Shown here: in pieces, positions 42,804 to 53,491 of the stretch
Layout of the letters: each line of letters starts with the position of its first letter
Numbering within the stretch: position 1 is the first letter of the stretch
DNA from: Betaproteobacteria bacterium
GTDB taxonomy: Bacteria > Pseudomonadota > Gammaproteobacteria > Burkholderiales > SG8-41
NCBI GenBank assembly: GCA_023266235.1
Contig: JAHFRL010000012.1
Location: 1 to 62,659, forward strand
Reading direction: 5' to 3'
Length of the DNA: 62,659 bases
The notes under the pieces: model-generated
What the model saw: the letters and a program-made list of their open reading frames with translations, nothing else
Database searches by the model: none
Told to the model about the DNA's origin: nothing
Made by a program: the position numbers and the translations under genes

Positions 42804-43913
42804 ATGAAACGACGCGCATTTCTGAAAAAAGCGGCGGTAGGCTTGGCCGCCGGCACCATCGCAGCGCCGGCAATTGCGCAGACGCAGCCCACCGTCAACT
42901 GGCGGCTTACGGCGAGTTGGCCGAAGAGCCTCGACACGCTGTTCGGCGGTCCCGAGCTGATCGCCAAGCGGGTCGCGGCGGCCACCGGAGGCAAGTTTAA
43001 TATCAAGGTGTTTGCGGCCGGCGAGATCGTGCCGGGCCTGCAGGTGCTCGACGCGGTGCAGAACGGCACGGTGGAGTGCGGGCACACGGCGCCTTACTAC
43101 TATTTCGGCAAGGACCCGACGTTCGCTTTTTCGTGCGCCATCCCGTTTGGGCTGAATGCGCGCCAGCAGTTCGCCTGGATGTATCACGGCGGAGGTCTCG
43201 AGCTGATGCGCGAGTTCTTCAAGGATTACAACGTCATCAACATTCCCGCCGGCAACACGGGCTGCCAGATGGGCGGCTGGTTCCGCAAGGAGATCAGGAC
43301 TGTTGCGGATCTGAAGGGGCTGAAGTTCCGTATCGGCGGCTTTGCCGGCGCGGTGCTGACCAAGCTCGGCGTGGTGCCGCAGCAGATCGCCGGCGGCGAC
43401 ATTTACCCGGCGCTGGAAAAAGGCACGATCGATGCCGCCGAGTGGGTCGGCCCGTACGACGACGAGAAGCTCGGCTTCTACAAGGTCGCCAAGTACTACT
43501 ATTACCCGGGTTGGTGGGAAGGCGGTCCGGAACTCGATCTGCTCGTCAACATGAAGGCATGGGAGGCTCTGCCGGCGGATTACAAGGCGATACTCGAGGC
43601 AGCCTGCGCCGAAGCGCAAATCGACATGACCGCAAAATACGACGCAGCAAATCCGGCTGCGCTCAAGCGGCTGATCGGCAATGGGGTCAAGCTGCTGCCG
43701 TTTTCCAATGACATCATGGCCGCGTGCTACAAGGCCGCCAATGAGCTGTATGAAGAAACCTCGGCCAAAAACCCGAAGTTCAAGAAGGTCTATGACGCGT
43801 GGAGCAAGTTCCGCAACGATCAGGTGCAATGGTTCTCGATCGCCGAAAACCGCTTCGATAACTTCATGATCGCCGCGCAGCGGCTGTCGCAGCGGGCGCC
43901 GAAGAAGAAGTAG
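42804..43913 (+). CDS. TRAP transporter substrate-binding protein (DctP type)
   Basis: The 369-residue periplasmic receptor has a clear Tat-type signal (MKRRAFLKKAAVGLAAGTIA, ending AIAQT) behind TGGAGGAGC. WRLTASWPKSLDTLFGGPEL, the signature arginine segment LKGLKFRIGGFAGAVLTKLG and GGDIYPALEKGTIDAAEWVG match the TakP/DctP family, which takes up 2-oxoacids, lactate or aromatic acids. It converges on the permease genes, sharing a bidirectional terminator with them instead of an operon. Confidence 0.92.
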   Translation: MKRRAFLKKAAVGLAAGTIAAPAIAQTQPTVNWRLTASWPKSLDTLFGGPELIAKRVAAATGGKFNIKVFAAGEIVPGLQVLDAVQNGTVECGHTAPYYYFGKDPTFAFSCAIPFGLNARQQFAWMYHGGGLELMREFFKDYNVINIPAGNTGCQMGGWFRKEIRTVADLKGLKFRIGGFAGAVLTKLGVVPQQIAGGDIYPALEKGTIDAAEWVGPYDDEKLGFYKVAKYYYYPGWWEGGPELDLLVNMKAWEALPADYKAILEAACAEAQIDMTAKYDAANPAALKRLIGNGVKLLPFSNDIMAACYKAANELYEETSAKNPKFKKVYDAWSKFRNDQVQWFSIAENRFDNFMIAAQRLSQRAPKKK

Positions 43914-43959
43914 CAATGCGGTCCCGGCACTGCAGCCGGGCAGCGAAGAGCGACAGGGA

Positions 43960-43990
43960 AACCCCGCACAATGCGGGGTTTTCTTTTTCT
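43960..43990 (+). terminator. Intrinsic terminator between converging TRAP genes
   Basis: AACCCCGCA (43960-43968) pairs perfectly with TGCGGGGTT (43972-43980), loop CAA, followed by TTCTTTTTCT. On the minus strand the same stem is followed only by TTTCCC, so termination there should be weaker. Confidence 0.9.
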
Positions 43991-44011
43991 GCGGTTTGTA
44001 TTGCCGACGCG

Positions 44012-45808
44012 CTACTTCTTGCGCTTGGGTGGCTTGGTAGTGTCTTCCGCAGCAGGGGGTGATACAGTGGTTTCGCCACGCATCGCGCGATCGATCGCCT
44101 TCTCTGCATCCTCTTGCTCGGAGCTCGGGCTCTCTGCTCCCGGCTGAGCGGCGGTGCTGCCGTCCTTGCCGGGCTCGCCCTGCAACTCCGGGGCTTCCGC
44201 CGGCACCTCGATCTGCATCTTGTTCGTATCAAAGACCTTCTGCTTGGCGAGGCCGCCCGTCACCAGACCCGGGAAGGCGATCACCAGCGCAATCATGATG
44301 ATCTGGATGCCAACGAAGGGCACCGCACCCCAGTAAATCTGCCCGGTGGTGACCCTGGGGGTCAGCTTGCCGGAGAGCTTGTCGGTGTAATCCTTGACCG
44401 GCGCGACGCTGCGCAGGTAGAACAAGGCGAAGCCGAAAGGCGGGTGCATAAACGAGGTCTGCATGTTGACGCCGAGCAGCACGCCGAACCAGATGAGGTC
44501 GATGCCGAGTTTCTCCGCGACCGGGCCGAGCAGGGGCACGACGATGAACGACAGCTCGAAGAAGTCGAGAAAGAACGCCAGGAAGAACACCAGGATGTTG
44601 ACGACAATCAGAAAGCCGAGTTGACCGCCAGGCAGGTTGGTCAGCAGATGTTCGACCCAGAGGTGACCGTCCACGCCATAGAACGTCAGGCTGAACACCC
44701 GCGCGCCGATCAGGATGAACACGACGAATGCCGTCAGTTTCGCGGTTGCATCCATTGCCTGCCTGAGCAACTTCAAGGAAAGCCGCCGGCGCGCGATTGC
44801 CATCGTGAGCGCGCCCGTGGCGCCCATTGCCCCGCCTTCGGTCGGCGTCGCCACGCCGAGGAAAATGGTGCCGAGCACGAGGAAGATCAACGCGAGCGGC
44901 GGGATCAGCACGAAGGTCACGCGCTCCGCCAGCCGGGAGAGCAGGCCGAGCTTGAGAAAATGGTTGATCACCGCAGCCGTAAAGGCCACTCCGACTCCGA
45001 CTGAAGTGGCCACGACCAGCAATTCGTCGGTGGGAGCGTCGGGCGGGTAGTGATACTTGGCGAATGCTAATGCGGCTACGGTTGCTACGACCACGAGAAG
45101 AATCAACGACGGCGTGCCGCCGCTGCCGCCGGGTTCACGCAGCGTGCGTGCATCTGCGGGCAAAGCCGGCGCCCATGACGGCTTGAAGATGCTGATGCCC
45201 GCCGCGTACACCGCATACAGGCCGGCCAGTGTCAGGCCGGGAATAAAGGCGCCCGCGTACATGTCGCCGACCGAGCGGCCGAGCTGGTCGGCCATGATGA
45301 TCAGCACCAGCGACGGCGGGATGATCTGCGCGAGCGTGCCGGAGGCCGCGATCACGCCGGTGGCGAAGCGCCGATCGTAGCCGTAGCGCAGCATGATCGG
45401 CAGCGAGATCAGTCCCATCGAGATCACGGACGCGGCCACCACGCCGGTTGTTGCGGCGAGCAGCGCACCGACGAATATCACCGCAAACGCAAGACCGCCA
45501 CGCAGCGGCCCGAACAATTGGCCGATGGTGTCGAGCAGGTCCTCCGCCATGCCGCTGCGCTCGAGGATCAAGCCCATGAAGGTGAAGAACGGCACCGCAA
45601 GCAGCGTATCGTTCGACATGACGCCCCAGATGCGCTGCGGCAGCGCCTGGAACAGCGACGCGTCGAGCAGCCCGAGCTGGATGCCGATCAGGCCGAAGAG
45701 AATGCCGTTGGCGGCGAGCGAAAACGCGACCGGATAGCCGAGCAGCAGAACGACCACCAGCGCTCCGAACATCAGGGGCGCCATGTTATTGGTCAGGAAC
45801 TCGATCAT
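44012..45808 (-). CDS. TRAP transporter large permease (DctM type) with extended loop and C-terminal tail
   Basis: The 598-residue protein is the ion-coupled large permease of a TRAP transporter. Family sequences include FFTFMGLILERSGMAEDLL, TGVVAASVISMGLISLP, GTLAQIIPPSLVLIIMADQL and GVATPTEGGAMGATGAL. It is much longer than the usual 425-450 residues: a central insertion (about residues 215-300) adds two hydrophobic segments, and a hydrophilic tail of about 70 residues rich in Pro, Glu and Lys ends PKRKK. It overlaps dctQ by four bases. Confidence 0.92.
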   Translation of the reverse strand: MIEFLTNNMAPLMFGALVVVLLLGYPVAFSLAANGILFGLIGIQLGLLDASLFQALPQRIWGVMSNDTLLAVPFFTFMGLILERSGMAEDLLDTIGQLFGPLRGGLAFAVIFVGALLAATTGVVAASVISMGLISLPIMLRYGYDRRFATGVIAASGTLAQIIPPSLVLIIMADQLGRSVGDMYAGAFIPGLTLAGLYAVYAAGISIFKPSWAPALPADARTLREPGGSGGTPSLILLVVVATVAALAFAKYHYPPDAPTDELLVVATSVGVGVAFTAAVINHFLKLGLLSRLAERVTFVLIPPLALIFLVLGTIFLGVATPTEGGAMGATGALTMAIARRRLSLKLLRQAMDATAKLTAFVVFILIGARVFSLTFYGVDGHLWVEHLLTNLPGGQLGFLIVVNILVFFLAFFLDFFELSFIVVPLLGPVAEKLGIDLIWFGVLLGVNMQTSFMHPPFGFALFYLRSVAPVKDYTDKLSGKLTPRVTTGQIYWGAVPFVGIQIIMIALVIAFPGLVTGGLAKQKVFDTNKMQIEVPAEAPELQGEPGKDGSTAAQPGAESPSSEQEDAEKAIDRAMRGETTVSPPAAEDTTKPPKRKK

Positions 45809-46395
45809 GCTGACGCTTCCCGCTGCTTGCGGAGTTCTTCGGCGAGCTGTTCCTCGAGGCTCGGACCCTCATCCTTCTCGGTGGGGTCCGGAATCAACCC
45901 GCGCAGGAACGCGATGCGTTTTACCAGTTCGGAGAGGCCCTGCAGAATCAGCAGCAGGAAGCCGACCGGCAGCATCAGCCGCGCCGGCCAGATGATCAGT
46001 CCGCCGGCATTGGTCGAAACCTCATTATGCTGATAGGCATCGACAAACACGGGCCACGACAGCCACATGATCGCGATCGCCATCGGCAGCAGGAAGAACA
46101 GCGTGCCGAAGATGTCGATCCAGGCCTGCACCCGCTTCGACAGGCGCCCGGAGATGACATCGATGCGTACGTGTTGATTATGCAGCAGAGCGTAGCCCGC
46201 GCAGAACAGGAACACGGCTGAGAACAGATACCACTGGATTTCCAGCCAGGCGTTGGAACTCATGTTGAACGCGTAGCGGATAACCGCGTTGGCGGCGCTC
46301 ACCAGAACGGCGACGAGTACCAGCCAGTAAACCAAGCGGCCTACGCGCTCGTTGAGCGCATCGATCAGGCGCGACAGCGCCAGCAGTATTTTCAA
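45805..46395 (-). CDS. TRAP transporter small permease (DctQ type)
   Basis: The 196-residue protein has four hydrophobic segments and the conserved SSNAWLEIQWYLFSAVFLFC and the run from NQHVRIDVI typical of DctQ. The ATG at 46395 follows GGGGGGAG. It is the first gene of the permease operon and overlaps the large permease gene (ATGA). Confidence 0.93.
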   Translation of the reverse strand: MKILLALSRLIDALNERVGRLVYWLVLVAVLVSAANAVIRYAFNMSSNAWLEIQWYLFSAVFLFCAGYALLHNQHVRIDVISGRLSKRVQAWIDIFGTLFFLLPMAIAIMWLSWPVFVDAYQHNEVSTNAGGLIIWPARLMLPVGFLLLILQGLSELVKRIAFLRGLIPDPTEKDEGPSLEEQLAEELRKQREASA

Positions 46396-46564
46396 TGAAA
46401 TCTCCCCCCGGAACGCGTAACGCCGAAGTCGGCGCTAATCATACGCAACATTATGTGCGGCGCGCAAAATGCGGCACCCGCCCGCGGCCGGCATACGTTG
46501 CGGCGGTGTCGAAGCCCGCTACGATGCACTGCAACAGCAACGCTGCGACACCGATTAAGCGTGG

Positions 46565-46570
46565 TAAAAT
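46565..46570 (+). promoter_or_regulatory. glyA: Candidate -10 element of the glyA promoter
   Basis: TAAAAT lies about 115 bases before glyA in the 289-base interval shared with dctQ. The -35 region (TGCGAC, 46544-46549) is poor. Transcription from here would give a leader of about 108 bases. Confidence 0.35.
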
Positions 46571-46619
46571 CAAGAATTTAGGGAACAGAATCCGGTGGCA
46601 CGCTCCCTCGTAAGGCTCC

Positions 46620-46643
46620 CCAATCAGGGGCGGCTCTGATTGG
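46620..46643 (+). promoter_or_regulatory. glyA: Stem-loop in the glyA leader
   Basis: CCAATCAG pairs perfectly with CTGATTGG around the loop GGGCGGCT. It lies 42 bases before the glyA start codon. It does not match a riboswitch class I can name; attenuation or protein binding are possible. Confidence 0.4.
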
Positions 46644-46684
46644 TGGAAAGAAGATGAACCGGGCTACTCTTAAGGACTGACCGC

Positions 46685-47932
<1,248 letters not shown>

Positions 47933-47945
47933 TGAGGCGTAAGCC

Positions 47946-48410
47946 ATGCATTGCCCGTTCTGCAAAGCCGAAGACACGCAGGTAATCGACTCGCGCGTGA
48001 GTGAAGACGGCGACAGCATCCGCCGCCGCCGGCGCTGCCTGGCATGCAACAAGCGCTTCACGACCTACGAAACTGTCGAGCTGCGCCTGCCGCAGGTGGT
48101 AAAGCGGGACGGCAGCCGTACCGAGTTCGACCTCGACAAGTTGCGCACCGGTTTCATGCGCGCGCTGCACAAGCGCCCGGTGCCGACGCCGCTGGTCGAT
48201 GATGCCGTCGCGACCATCGCGCAGCAGGTGCTCGCGCTCGGTGAGCGCGAGATCCCGTCGCGCCGCATCGGCGAGATGGTGATGAAGGAGCTCTACAAGC
48301 TCGACAAGGTCGCCTATATCCGCTTCGCGTCGGTCTACAAGAGCTTCCAGGACGTCGACGACTTCCAGGACGCGATCAAGGAAGTGCAGAAGCCTTCGGG
48401 TAAAAAATAA
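47946..48410 (+). CDS. nrdR: Ribonucleotide reductase regulator NrdR
   Basis: The 154-residue repressor has an N-terminal zinc ribbon ([17 protein letters not shown] and [14 protein letters not shown]) and an ATP-cone domain ([19 protein letters not shown] onward). It senses ATP/dATP and represses nrd operons by binding NrdR boxes. It lies 13 bases after glyA and 15 before ribD, the usual position. Confidence 0.96.
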   Translation: MHCPFCKAEDTQVIDSRVSEDGDSIRRRRRCLACNKRFTTYETVELRLPQVVKRDGSRTEFDLDKLRTGFMRALHKRPVPTPLVDDAVATIAQQVLALGEREIPSRRIGEMVMKELYKLDKVAYIRFASVYKSFQDVDDFQDAIKEVQKPSGKK

Positions 48411-48425
48411 ATACAGCTTTCCTTA

Positions 48426-49517
48426 ATGATCAACGCGGCTGATCACGAATTCATGGCGCGCGCATTGCGGCTCGCGCAGCGCGGGCTGTATACGGCGACG
48501 CCGAATCCGCGCGTCGGCTGCGTGATCGTGCGTGACGGCGCCGTGGTCGGCGAGGGCTGGCACGAGCGCGCCGGCGGACCGCACGCCGAGATCAGTGCGC
48601 TGCAGGCCGCGGGGCCACGCGCCCGCGGGGCCACGGCCTATGTATCGCTTGAACCGTGCCACCACCACGGCCGCACGCCGCCGTGCGACGAGGCATTGGT
48701 CGCGGCCGGTGTCGCGCGCGTGGTCGCCGCGCTGCGCGATCCCGACCCGCGCACCGGCGGGCAAGGCATGGAACGCATCAAACGGGCCGGCATCGAAATC
48801 GCGACCGGCGTGCTCGAAGACGAGGCGCGCGAACTCAACGTCGGATTTGTATCGCGCGTGACCCGCGGCCGGCCGTGGACGCGCATGAAAATCGCGGCGA
48901 GCCTCGACGGCAAGACCGCGTTGAACAATGGCAAGAGCCAGTGGATCACCGGCGAGGCGGCGCGCCGCGACGGGCATCACTGGCGCGCGCGGGCCTGCGC
49001 CGTGCTGACCGGCATTGGCACGGTGCGCGACGACGATCCGCAGCTGACGGTGCGCGAAGTCGCGACCACGCGCCAGCCGTTGCGCGTGGTGGTCGACAGC
49101 CGGCTCGATACGCCGCTGGCGGCGCGCATCCTCGCCGGCGGCGGCGTGCTGGTCGCGTGCGCAGTGGAGGACAAAACGAAGATCGGGCAGTTGCGGGACC
49201 AGGGCGCGGAGGTGATCGTGATGCCGAATGCGCGCGGCAAGGTCGAGCTATCGACGCTCATGCAGGAGCTCGGCCGGCGCGAGATCAACGAGCTGCATGT
49301 CGAGGCCGGCTTCAAGCTCAATGGGTCATTGATCAACGAGGGCTGCGTCGATGAGTTGTTGTTGTATTTCGCGCCGTGCCTGTTCGGAGACCGGGCACGC
49401 GGCATGGCCGATTTGCCTGAGCTTGCCGACCTGGGTGACCGGCGCCGGCTCAAGATCAGTGAAACGCGTATGGTGGGCAGCGATTTGCGTATCCTCGCGC
49501 GGCTGGAGTCGCGATAG
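48426..49517 (+). CDS. ribD: Bifunctional riboflavin deaminase/reductase
   Basis: The 363-residue enzyme catalyses two successive steps of riboflavin synthesis. The N-terminal deaminase domain carries the zinc motif in GGPHAEISALQAAG and EPCHHHGRTPPC. The C-terminal reductase domain has RPWTRMKIAASLDGKTAL and NELHVEAGFKLNGSLI. Only 15 bases separate it from nrdR, leaving no room for an FMN riboswitch directly upstream. Confidence 0.96.
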   Translation: MINAADHEFMARALRLAQRGLYTATPNPRVGCVIVRDGAVVGEGWHERAGGPHAEISALQAAGPRARGATAYVSLEPCHHHGRTPPCDEALVAAGVARVVAALRDPDPRTGGQGMERIKRAGIEIATGVLEDEARELNVGFVSRVTRGRPWTRMKIAASLDGKTALNNGKSQWITGEAARRDGHHWRARACAVLTGIGTVRDDDPQLTVREVATTRQPLRVVVDSRLDTPLAARILAGGGVLVACAVEDKTKIGQLRDQGAEVIVMPNARGKVELSTLMQELGRREINELHVEAGFKLNGSLINEGCVDELLLYFAPCLFGDRARGMADLPELADLGDRRRLKISETRMVGSDLRILARLESR

Positions 49518-49518
49518 A

Positions 49519-50109
49519 ATGTTTACCGGCATTATTGCGGCGGTCGGTGGCGTGCGCGAGATCAAGCCGGCAGCAGGCGGCGTGCGCGTGACAATCGACG
49601 CGGGGGCGCTCGATTGCGCCGACGTCAAAATCGGCGACAGCATCGCGGTGAACGGCGTATGCCTGACGATCGTCAAGCTGGATGCCCCGCGTTTTGCGGT
49701 CGACGTGTCGCAGGAAACATTGAGTTGCACGACCGGCTTTGCGGCACAGGCGAAAGTGAATCTCGAGAAATCACTGCGGCTCGCCGACCGGCTCGGCGGT
49801 CATCCGGTGAGCGGGCACGTCGATGGCGTCGGCACCGTCGCGCGTTTCGAAGCGGTCGGCGACAATCGGCTGCTGGCGGTCGATGCGCCGCGCGGACTGG
49901 CAAAATATATCGCGCGCAAGGGCGCGATTGCGATAAACGGGGTAAGCCTCACGGTGAATGCGGTCAACGGCAACCTGTTTGAAGTGAACCTGATTCCGCA
50001 TACGCTGCAGGCGACCAATCTCGACGCGCTTACCGTGGGCGCCGGGGTGAATCTCGAAATCGACATGCTCGCGCGCTACGCGGAGCGTCTTACGGAGTTC
50101 AAGAACTGA
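49519..50109 (+). CDS. ribE: Riboflavin synthase alpha subunit
   Basis: The 196-residue enzyme dismutates two lumazines into riboflavin. It begins MFTGIIAAVGGVREI and shows the duplicated lumazine-binding fold (IGDSIAVNGVCLTIVKL in the first half, GAIAINGVSLTVNAV in the second). It starts one base after the ribD stop. Confidence 0.96.
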   Translation: MFTGIIAAVGGVREIKPAAGGVRVTIDAGALDCADVKIGDSIAVNGVCLTIVKLDAPRFAVDVSQETLSCTTGFAAQAKVNLEKSLRLADRLGGHPVSGHVDGVGTVARFEAVGDNRLLAVDAPRGLAKYIARKGAIAINGVSLTVNAVNGNLFEVNLIPHTLQATNLDALTVGAGVNLEIDMLARYAERLTEFKN

Positions 50110-50110
50110 G

Positions 50111-51214
50111 ATGGCGATCAGCCAGATAACCGAAATCATTGCCGACATTTGCGCGGGCAAGATGGTGATCCTCGTCGACGAGGAGGATCGCGAAAACGAG
50201 GGCGACCTCGTGCTCGCGGCGGAGTTTGTCAGCGCCGAGGCGATCAATTTCATGGCGCGCTACGGCCGCGGGCTGATTTGTCTGACGCTGACGGAAGAGA
50301 AGTGCCGGAGCCTCAACCTGCCGCTGATGGTCGCCAGCAACCAGTCGCCACTGGGCACCAACTTCACGGTGTCGATCGAAGCCGCGGAAGGCGTGACCAC
50401 CGGCATATCGGCCGCCGACCGCGCGCGCACGGTGCAGGCGGCGGTGCGCGCCGATGCCGGCCCGGCGGATATCGTGCAGCCCGGGCACATTTTCCCGCTG
50501 ATGGCGCAGAAAGGCGGCGTATTGGTGCGCGCTGGCCATACCGAGGCCGGTTGCGATCTCGCGCAATTGGCCGGGGCGGCGCCGGCCGCGGTGATCTGTG
50601 AAGTGCTGAAAGACAACGGCGAGATGGCGCGGTTACCCGACCTGGTCGAGTTTGCCGCGCGGCACCAGCTCAAGATCGGCACGATCTCCGATCTGATTCA
50701 TCACCGCGGCCGCACCGAGTCGCTGGTGCAACGCGTGTCCGAGCGCGATATCGAGACGGTGCATGGGGAATTCCGGCTCATCGTCTACAGCGACAAGATC
50801 GGCCAGGCGACGCATCTCGCGCTGGTCAAAGGCAGGATCAAGCCGGACAGTGAAGTGCTGGTGCGCGTGCACGAGCCGCTGTCGGTGATCGACCTGCTCG
50901 ACACCCGCAGCGCGAGCCATTCGTGGAACTTCAACCAGGCGCTGGCGGCGGTGAGCCGCGCCGAGTGCGGCGTGATCGTGCTGCTACATCGGCCGGAATC
51001 CGCAGCCGACCTGCTCGAGCGCGCGCAGCCGGGTGCCATCGCGGTGCCGCAGAAGAAAGCGCTGCGCACCTACGGCATCGGCGCGCAGATATTGCGCGAT
51101 CTGAAGGTCGCGAAAATGCGCCTGCTGGCGAAGCCGCGTAGAATGCCCAGCATGGCGGGGTTCGATTTGCAGGTTACCGGTTACCTGCAGCCCGGGGAAG
51201 CCAACGTCAAGTAG
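50111..51214 (+). CDS. ribB: 3,4-dihydroxy-2-butanone-4-phosphate synthase with degenerate GTP cyclohydrolase II domain (RibBX-like)
   Basis: The 367-residue protein has an intact N-terminal RibB domain ([27 protein letters not shown]-type loop [26 protein letters not shown]). The C-terminal half keeps the GTP cyclohydrolase II fold ([33 protein letters not shown]) but the zinc cysteines of the CLTGD...RCDC loop and the RGHEGRGIGL motif are missing. GTP cyclohydrolase II activity is therefore unlikely, and ribA should lie elsewhere. It starts one base after ribE. Confidence 0.92.
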   Translation: MAISQITEIIADICAGKMVILVDEEDRENEGDLVLAAEFVSAEAINFMARYGRGLICLTLTEEKCRSLNLPLMVASNQSPLGTNFTVSIEAAEGVTTGISAADRARTVQAAVRADAGPADIVQPGHIFPLMAQKGGVLVRAGHTEAGCDLAQLAGAAPAAVICEVLKDNGEMARLPDLVEFAARHQLKIGTISDLIHHRGRTESLVQRVSERDIETVHGEFRLIVYSDKIGQATHLALVKGRIKPDSEVLVRVHEPLSVIDLLDTRSASHSWNFNQALAAVSRAECGVIVLLHRPESAADLLERAQPGAIAVPQKKALRTYGIGAQILRDLKVAKMRLLAKPRRMPSMAGFDLQVTGYLQPGEANVK

Positions 51215-51221
51215 CGCAAGC

Positions 51222-51698
51222 ATGGCGAAATACGATTCCATCGAAGAAATCGAGGCGGGTAGCAATGGCGCCGGGCTGCGCATCGGCATTGTCGTGGCGC
51301 GCTTCAACGCCGACGTCGGTGACGGCTTGCTGGCGGGCTGCACTGCGGCGCTCGCCAGGCTCGGGGTGCGCGATTCCGACATCAATATCATTACGGTTCC
51401 CGGTGCACTCGAAGTGCCGCTCGCGCTGCAGCGGATGGCCAACACCGGGAATTTCGACGCGCTGATTGCGCTCGGCGCGGTGATCCGCGGCGAGACCCAT
51501 CATTTCGAAATCGTCGCCAATCAGTCGGCAAGCGGCATCATGACGGTGCAGCTCGATACCGGCGTCCCGGTCGCCAACGGCATCCTGACCACCGACAACG
51601 ACGAGCAGGCGGAAGCGCGCATGATGCAGAAGGGCGCCGACTGCGCGGCGGTTGCGGTCGAGATGGCGAACCTGCTCGGCAAGCTCGATCAGAAATGA
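51222..51698 (+). CDS. ribH: 6,7-dimethyl-8-ribityllumazine synthase
   Basis: The 158-residue enzyme condenses the RibD and RibB products into lumazine. [34 protein letters not shown] and [20 protein letters not shown] with the catalytic His are visible. It is seven bases after ribB in the same operon. Confidence 0.96.
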   Translation: MAKYDSIEEIEAGSNGAGLRIGIVVARFNADVGDGLLAGCTAALARLGVRDSDINIITVPGALEVPLALQRMANTGNFDALIALGAVIRGETHHFEIVANQSASGIMTVQLDTGVPVANGILTTDNDEQAEARMMQKGADCAAVAVEMANLLGKLDQK

Positions 51699-51729
51699 AC
51701 GGCCGCGAGAATCGCCGGCGCGGAATAGC

Positions 51730-52182
51730 ATGACCCGGCCGCAGGCATCGCCGGCGCGCCGCAGCAGCCGCCGCCGCTCGCGCGAGTTCGCGCTGCAGGG
51801 CCTGTATCAATGGCAGCTCGCCGGCACCGACGCGGCGACCATCGAACAGCAGATGTCCGCAGCCAGGGGCTTTGATAAAACCGACCGGGCTTACTTTTCG
51901 GCGCTGCTCGCCGGCGCGATCCGCGAAGCGCAGCGGCTCGAGCAGTCGCTGCAACCCTATCTCGACCGCAAATGCGCGGAATTGAGCCCGGTCGAGCGCG
52001 CGATCCTGCTGATCGCGGCCTACGAGCTCGAAAACCAGCCGGACGTGCCATACAAGGTTGTGATCAACGAGGCAGTCGAGCTGGCCAAGAGTTACGGTGG
52101 CACCGACGGTTTCAAGTACGTGAACGGCGTGCTGGATAAACTTGCCGCGGACAAGCGCCCGCGCGAGATCACCCGAAAATGA
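51730..52182 (+). CDS. nusB: Transcription antitermination factor NusB
   Basis: The 150-residue helical RNA-binding protein joins NusE in rRNA antitermination. The opening [20 protein letters not shown] and the later segment [20 protein letters not shown], with [24 protein letters not shown] end, are diagnostic. The ATG at 51730 lies 31 bases after ribH; the ribH-nusB pair is nearly universal. Confidence 0.95.
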   Translation: MTRPQASPARRSSRRRSREFALQGLYQWQLAGTDAATIEQQMSAARGFDKTDRAYFSALLAGAIREAQRLEQSLQPYLDRKCAELSPVERAILLIAAYELENQPDVPYKVVINEAVELAKSYGGTDGFKYVNGVLDKLAADKRPREITRK

Positions 52183-52224
52183 CCGGCTTGTCGTTGTTTG
52201 CGATTTTTGAAATGAATTCCAGGC

Positions 52225-52488
52225 ATGACGGGGCCGGCTATGGATGACAAGCTGAAAAAACGGATAATCGCGTTTTATGTCGGCGGCATCCTCAACGCGC
52301 TGCTCGGGCTGTATGTGCTGATCGAGGGCACGAAATTCCTGCCGCCCGACGCCGTGCGCTGGCTTGCCATCGTATTCCTGGTGTTCGCGGTGGTCGATTT
52401 TTACTTTCCATATGCGATGAAAAAGAAATGGCTCGCCGACAATGCCGGCAAGCCAGGGCAGAGCATCGACCCGACCCAGCGGCCTTGA
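52225..52488 (+). CDS. Small two-helix membrane protein of unknown function
   Basis: The 87-residue product has two hydrophobic segments (IIAFYVGGILNALLGLYVLI and LAIVFLVFAVVDFYFPY) joined by a short loop with FLPPDAVRWL, and a hydrophilic end. A second start at 52240 (MDDKLKKR) is possible. It sits between nusB and thiL with its stop seven bases before thiL, so it is translated with the housekeeping operon. I recognise no family. Confidence 0.7.
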   Translation: MTGPAMDDKLKKRIIAFYVGGILNALLGLYVLIEGTKFLPPDAVRWLAIVFLVFAVVDFYFPYAMKKKWLADNAGKPGQSIDPTQRP

Positions 52489-52494
52489 CGCGTT

Positions 52495-53463
52495 GTGCCT
52501 TCCGAATTTGAGCTGATCCGGCGCTACTTCACCCACCGCGCACGGCATGCCGTGCTCGGCGTCGGCGACGACGCGGCGCTCGTCAATGTGCGGCGCGGCT
52601 GCGAACTCGTCGTGTCCACGGACATGCTGCTTGCCGGCCGTCATTTCCTGCGCGATGCCGATCCCGCTCAGTTGGGCCACAAGGCGCTCGCGGTCAATCT
52701 GTCCGATCTGGCGGCGATGGGCGCCTTCCCGCGCTGGGCGACGCTCGCACTCGCGCTGCCGCGCGCCGACACACGCTGGCTGGCGGCGTTTTCGCGCGGC
52801 TTCATGACGCTTGCGCGGCGCTTCGACGTCGATCTCATCGGCGGCGACACTACGCGCGGGCCGCTCAACATCTGCGTGCAGATCATGGGCGAAGTGCCGC
52901 GCGGCACCGCGTTGCTTCGCAGCGGCGCGCGCGCTGGGGACGACATCTGGGTGTCGGGCGTGCTCGGTGATGCGGCCCTCGCGCTGGCGGCGCTCAAGCG
53001 GCGCATCCGCCTCAGGCCCGCAGAACTTGCGCGTTGCGCAGCGAAACTGCACCGGCCGCAGCCGCGCATCGCACTGGGACTCGCGCTGCGCGGCGTCGCC
53101 CACAGCGCGATCGATATTTCCGACGGGTTACTTGCCGATCTCGAGCATATCCTTGAGCGTTCCGCCGTCGCCGCCGAGATCGAGCTCGTGGCGCTGCCTG
53201 CATCCAGCATACTGCGCCGTTATCTTGACCGCGTGGCCGCGTGCAGCGCGCTGCTTGCGGGCGGCGACGACTACGAGTTGTGTTTCACTGCGTCACGCCA
53301 GGCGCGTGAGCGAATTGCACGGATCGGCCAGCGCGCCCGCATCGCATTGACGCGTATCGGCCGCATTCATGCGCCCGCTCGTGGCACGCCGCGGCTGGTT
53401 GTGCGTGCGGCCGATGGCACGGCGCTGCGACCCGTGCGCGGAGGTTACGATCATTTCCTCTGA
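52495..53463 (+). CDS. thiL: Thiamine-monophosphate kinase
   Basis: The 322-residue enzyme makes thiamine pyrophosphate from thiamine phosphate and ATP. It starts at a GTG: PSEFELIRRYFTHRARHAVL followed by GVGDDAAL is the family opening. VSTDMLLAGRHF, the conserved NLSDLAAMGAFPRWATLAL and LIGGDTTRGPLNI with metal aspartates are present. It follows the small membrane-protein gene by six bases. Confidence 0.95.
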   Translation: MPSEFELIRRYFTHRARHAVLGVGDDAALVNVRRGCELVVSTDMLLAGRHFLRDADPAQLGHKALAVNLSDLAAMGAFPRWATLALALPRADTRWLAAFSRGFMTLARRFDVDLIGGDTTRGPLNICVQIMGEVPRGTALLRSGARAGDDIWVSGVLGDAALALAALKRRIRLRPAELARCAAKLHRPQPRIALGLALRGVAHSAIDISDGLLADLEHILERSAVAAEIELVALPASSILRRYLDRVAACSALLAGGDDYELCFTASRQARERIARIGQRARIALTRIGRIHAPARGTPRLVVRAADGTALRPVRGGYDHFL

Positions 53464-53491
53464 AGCCGCGGTCCAGCTGACGGCGCGTTTC

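Noticed and set aside
48411..48425. An FMN riboswitch expected before the riboflavin genes
   Set aside because: Only 15 bases separate nrdR and ribD, too short for the aptamer.
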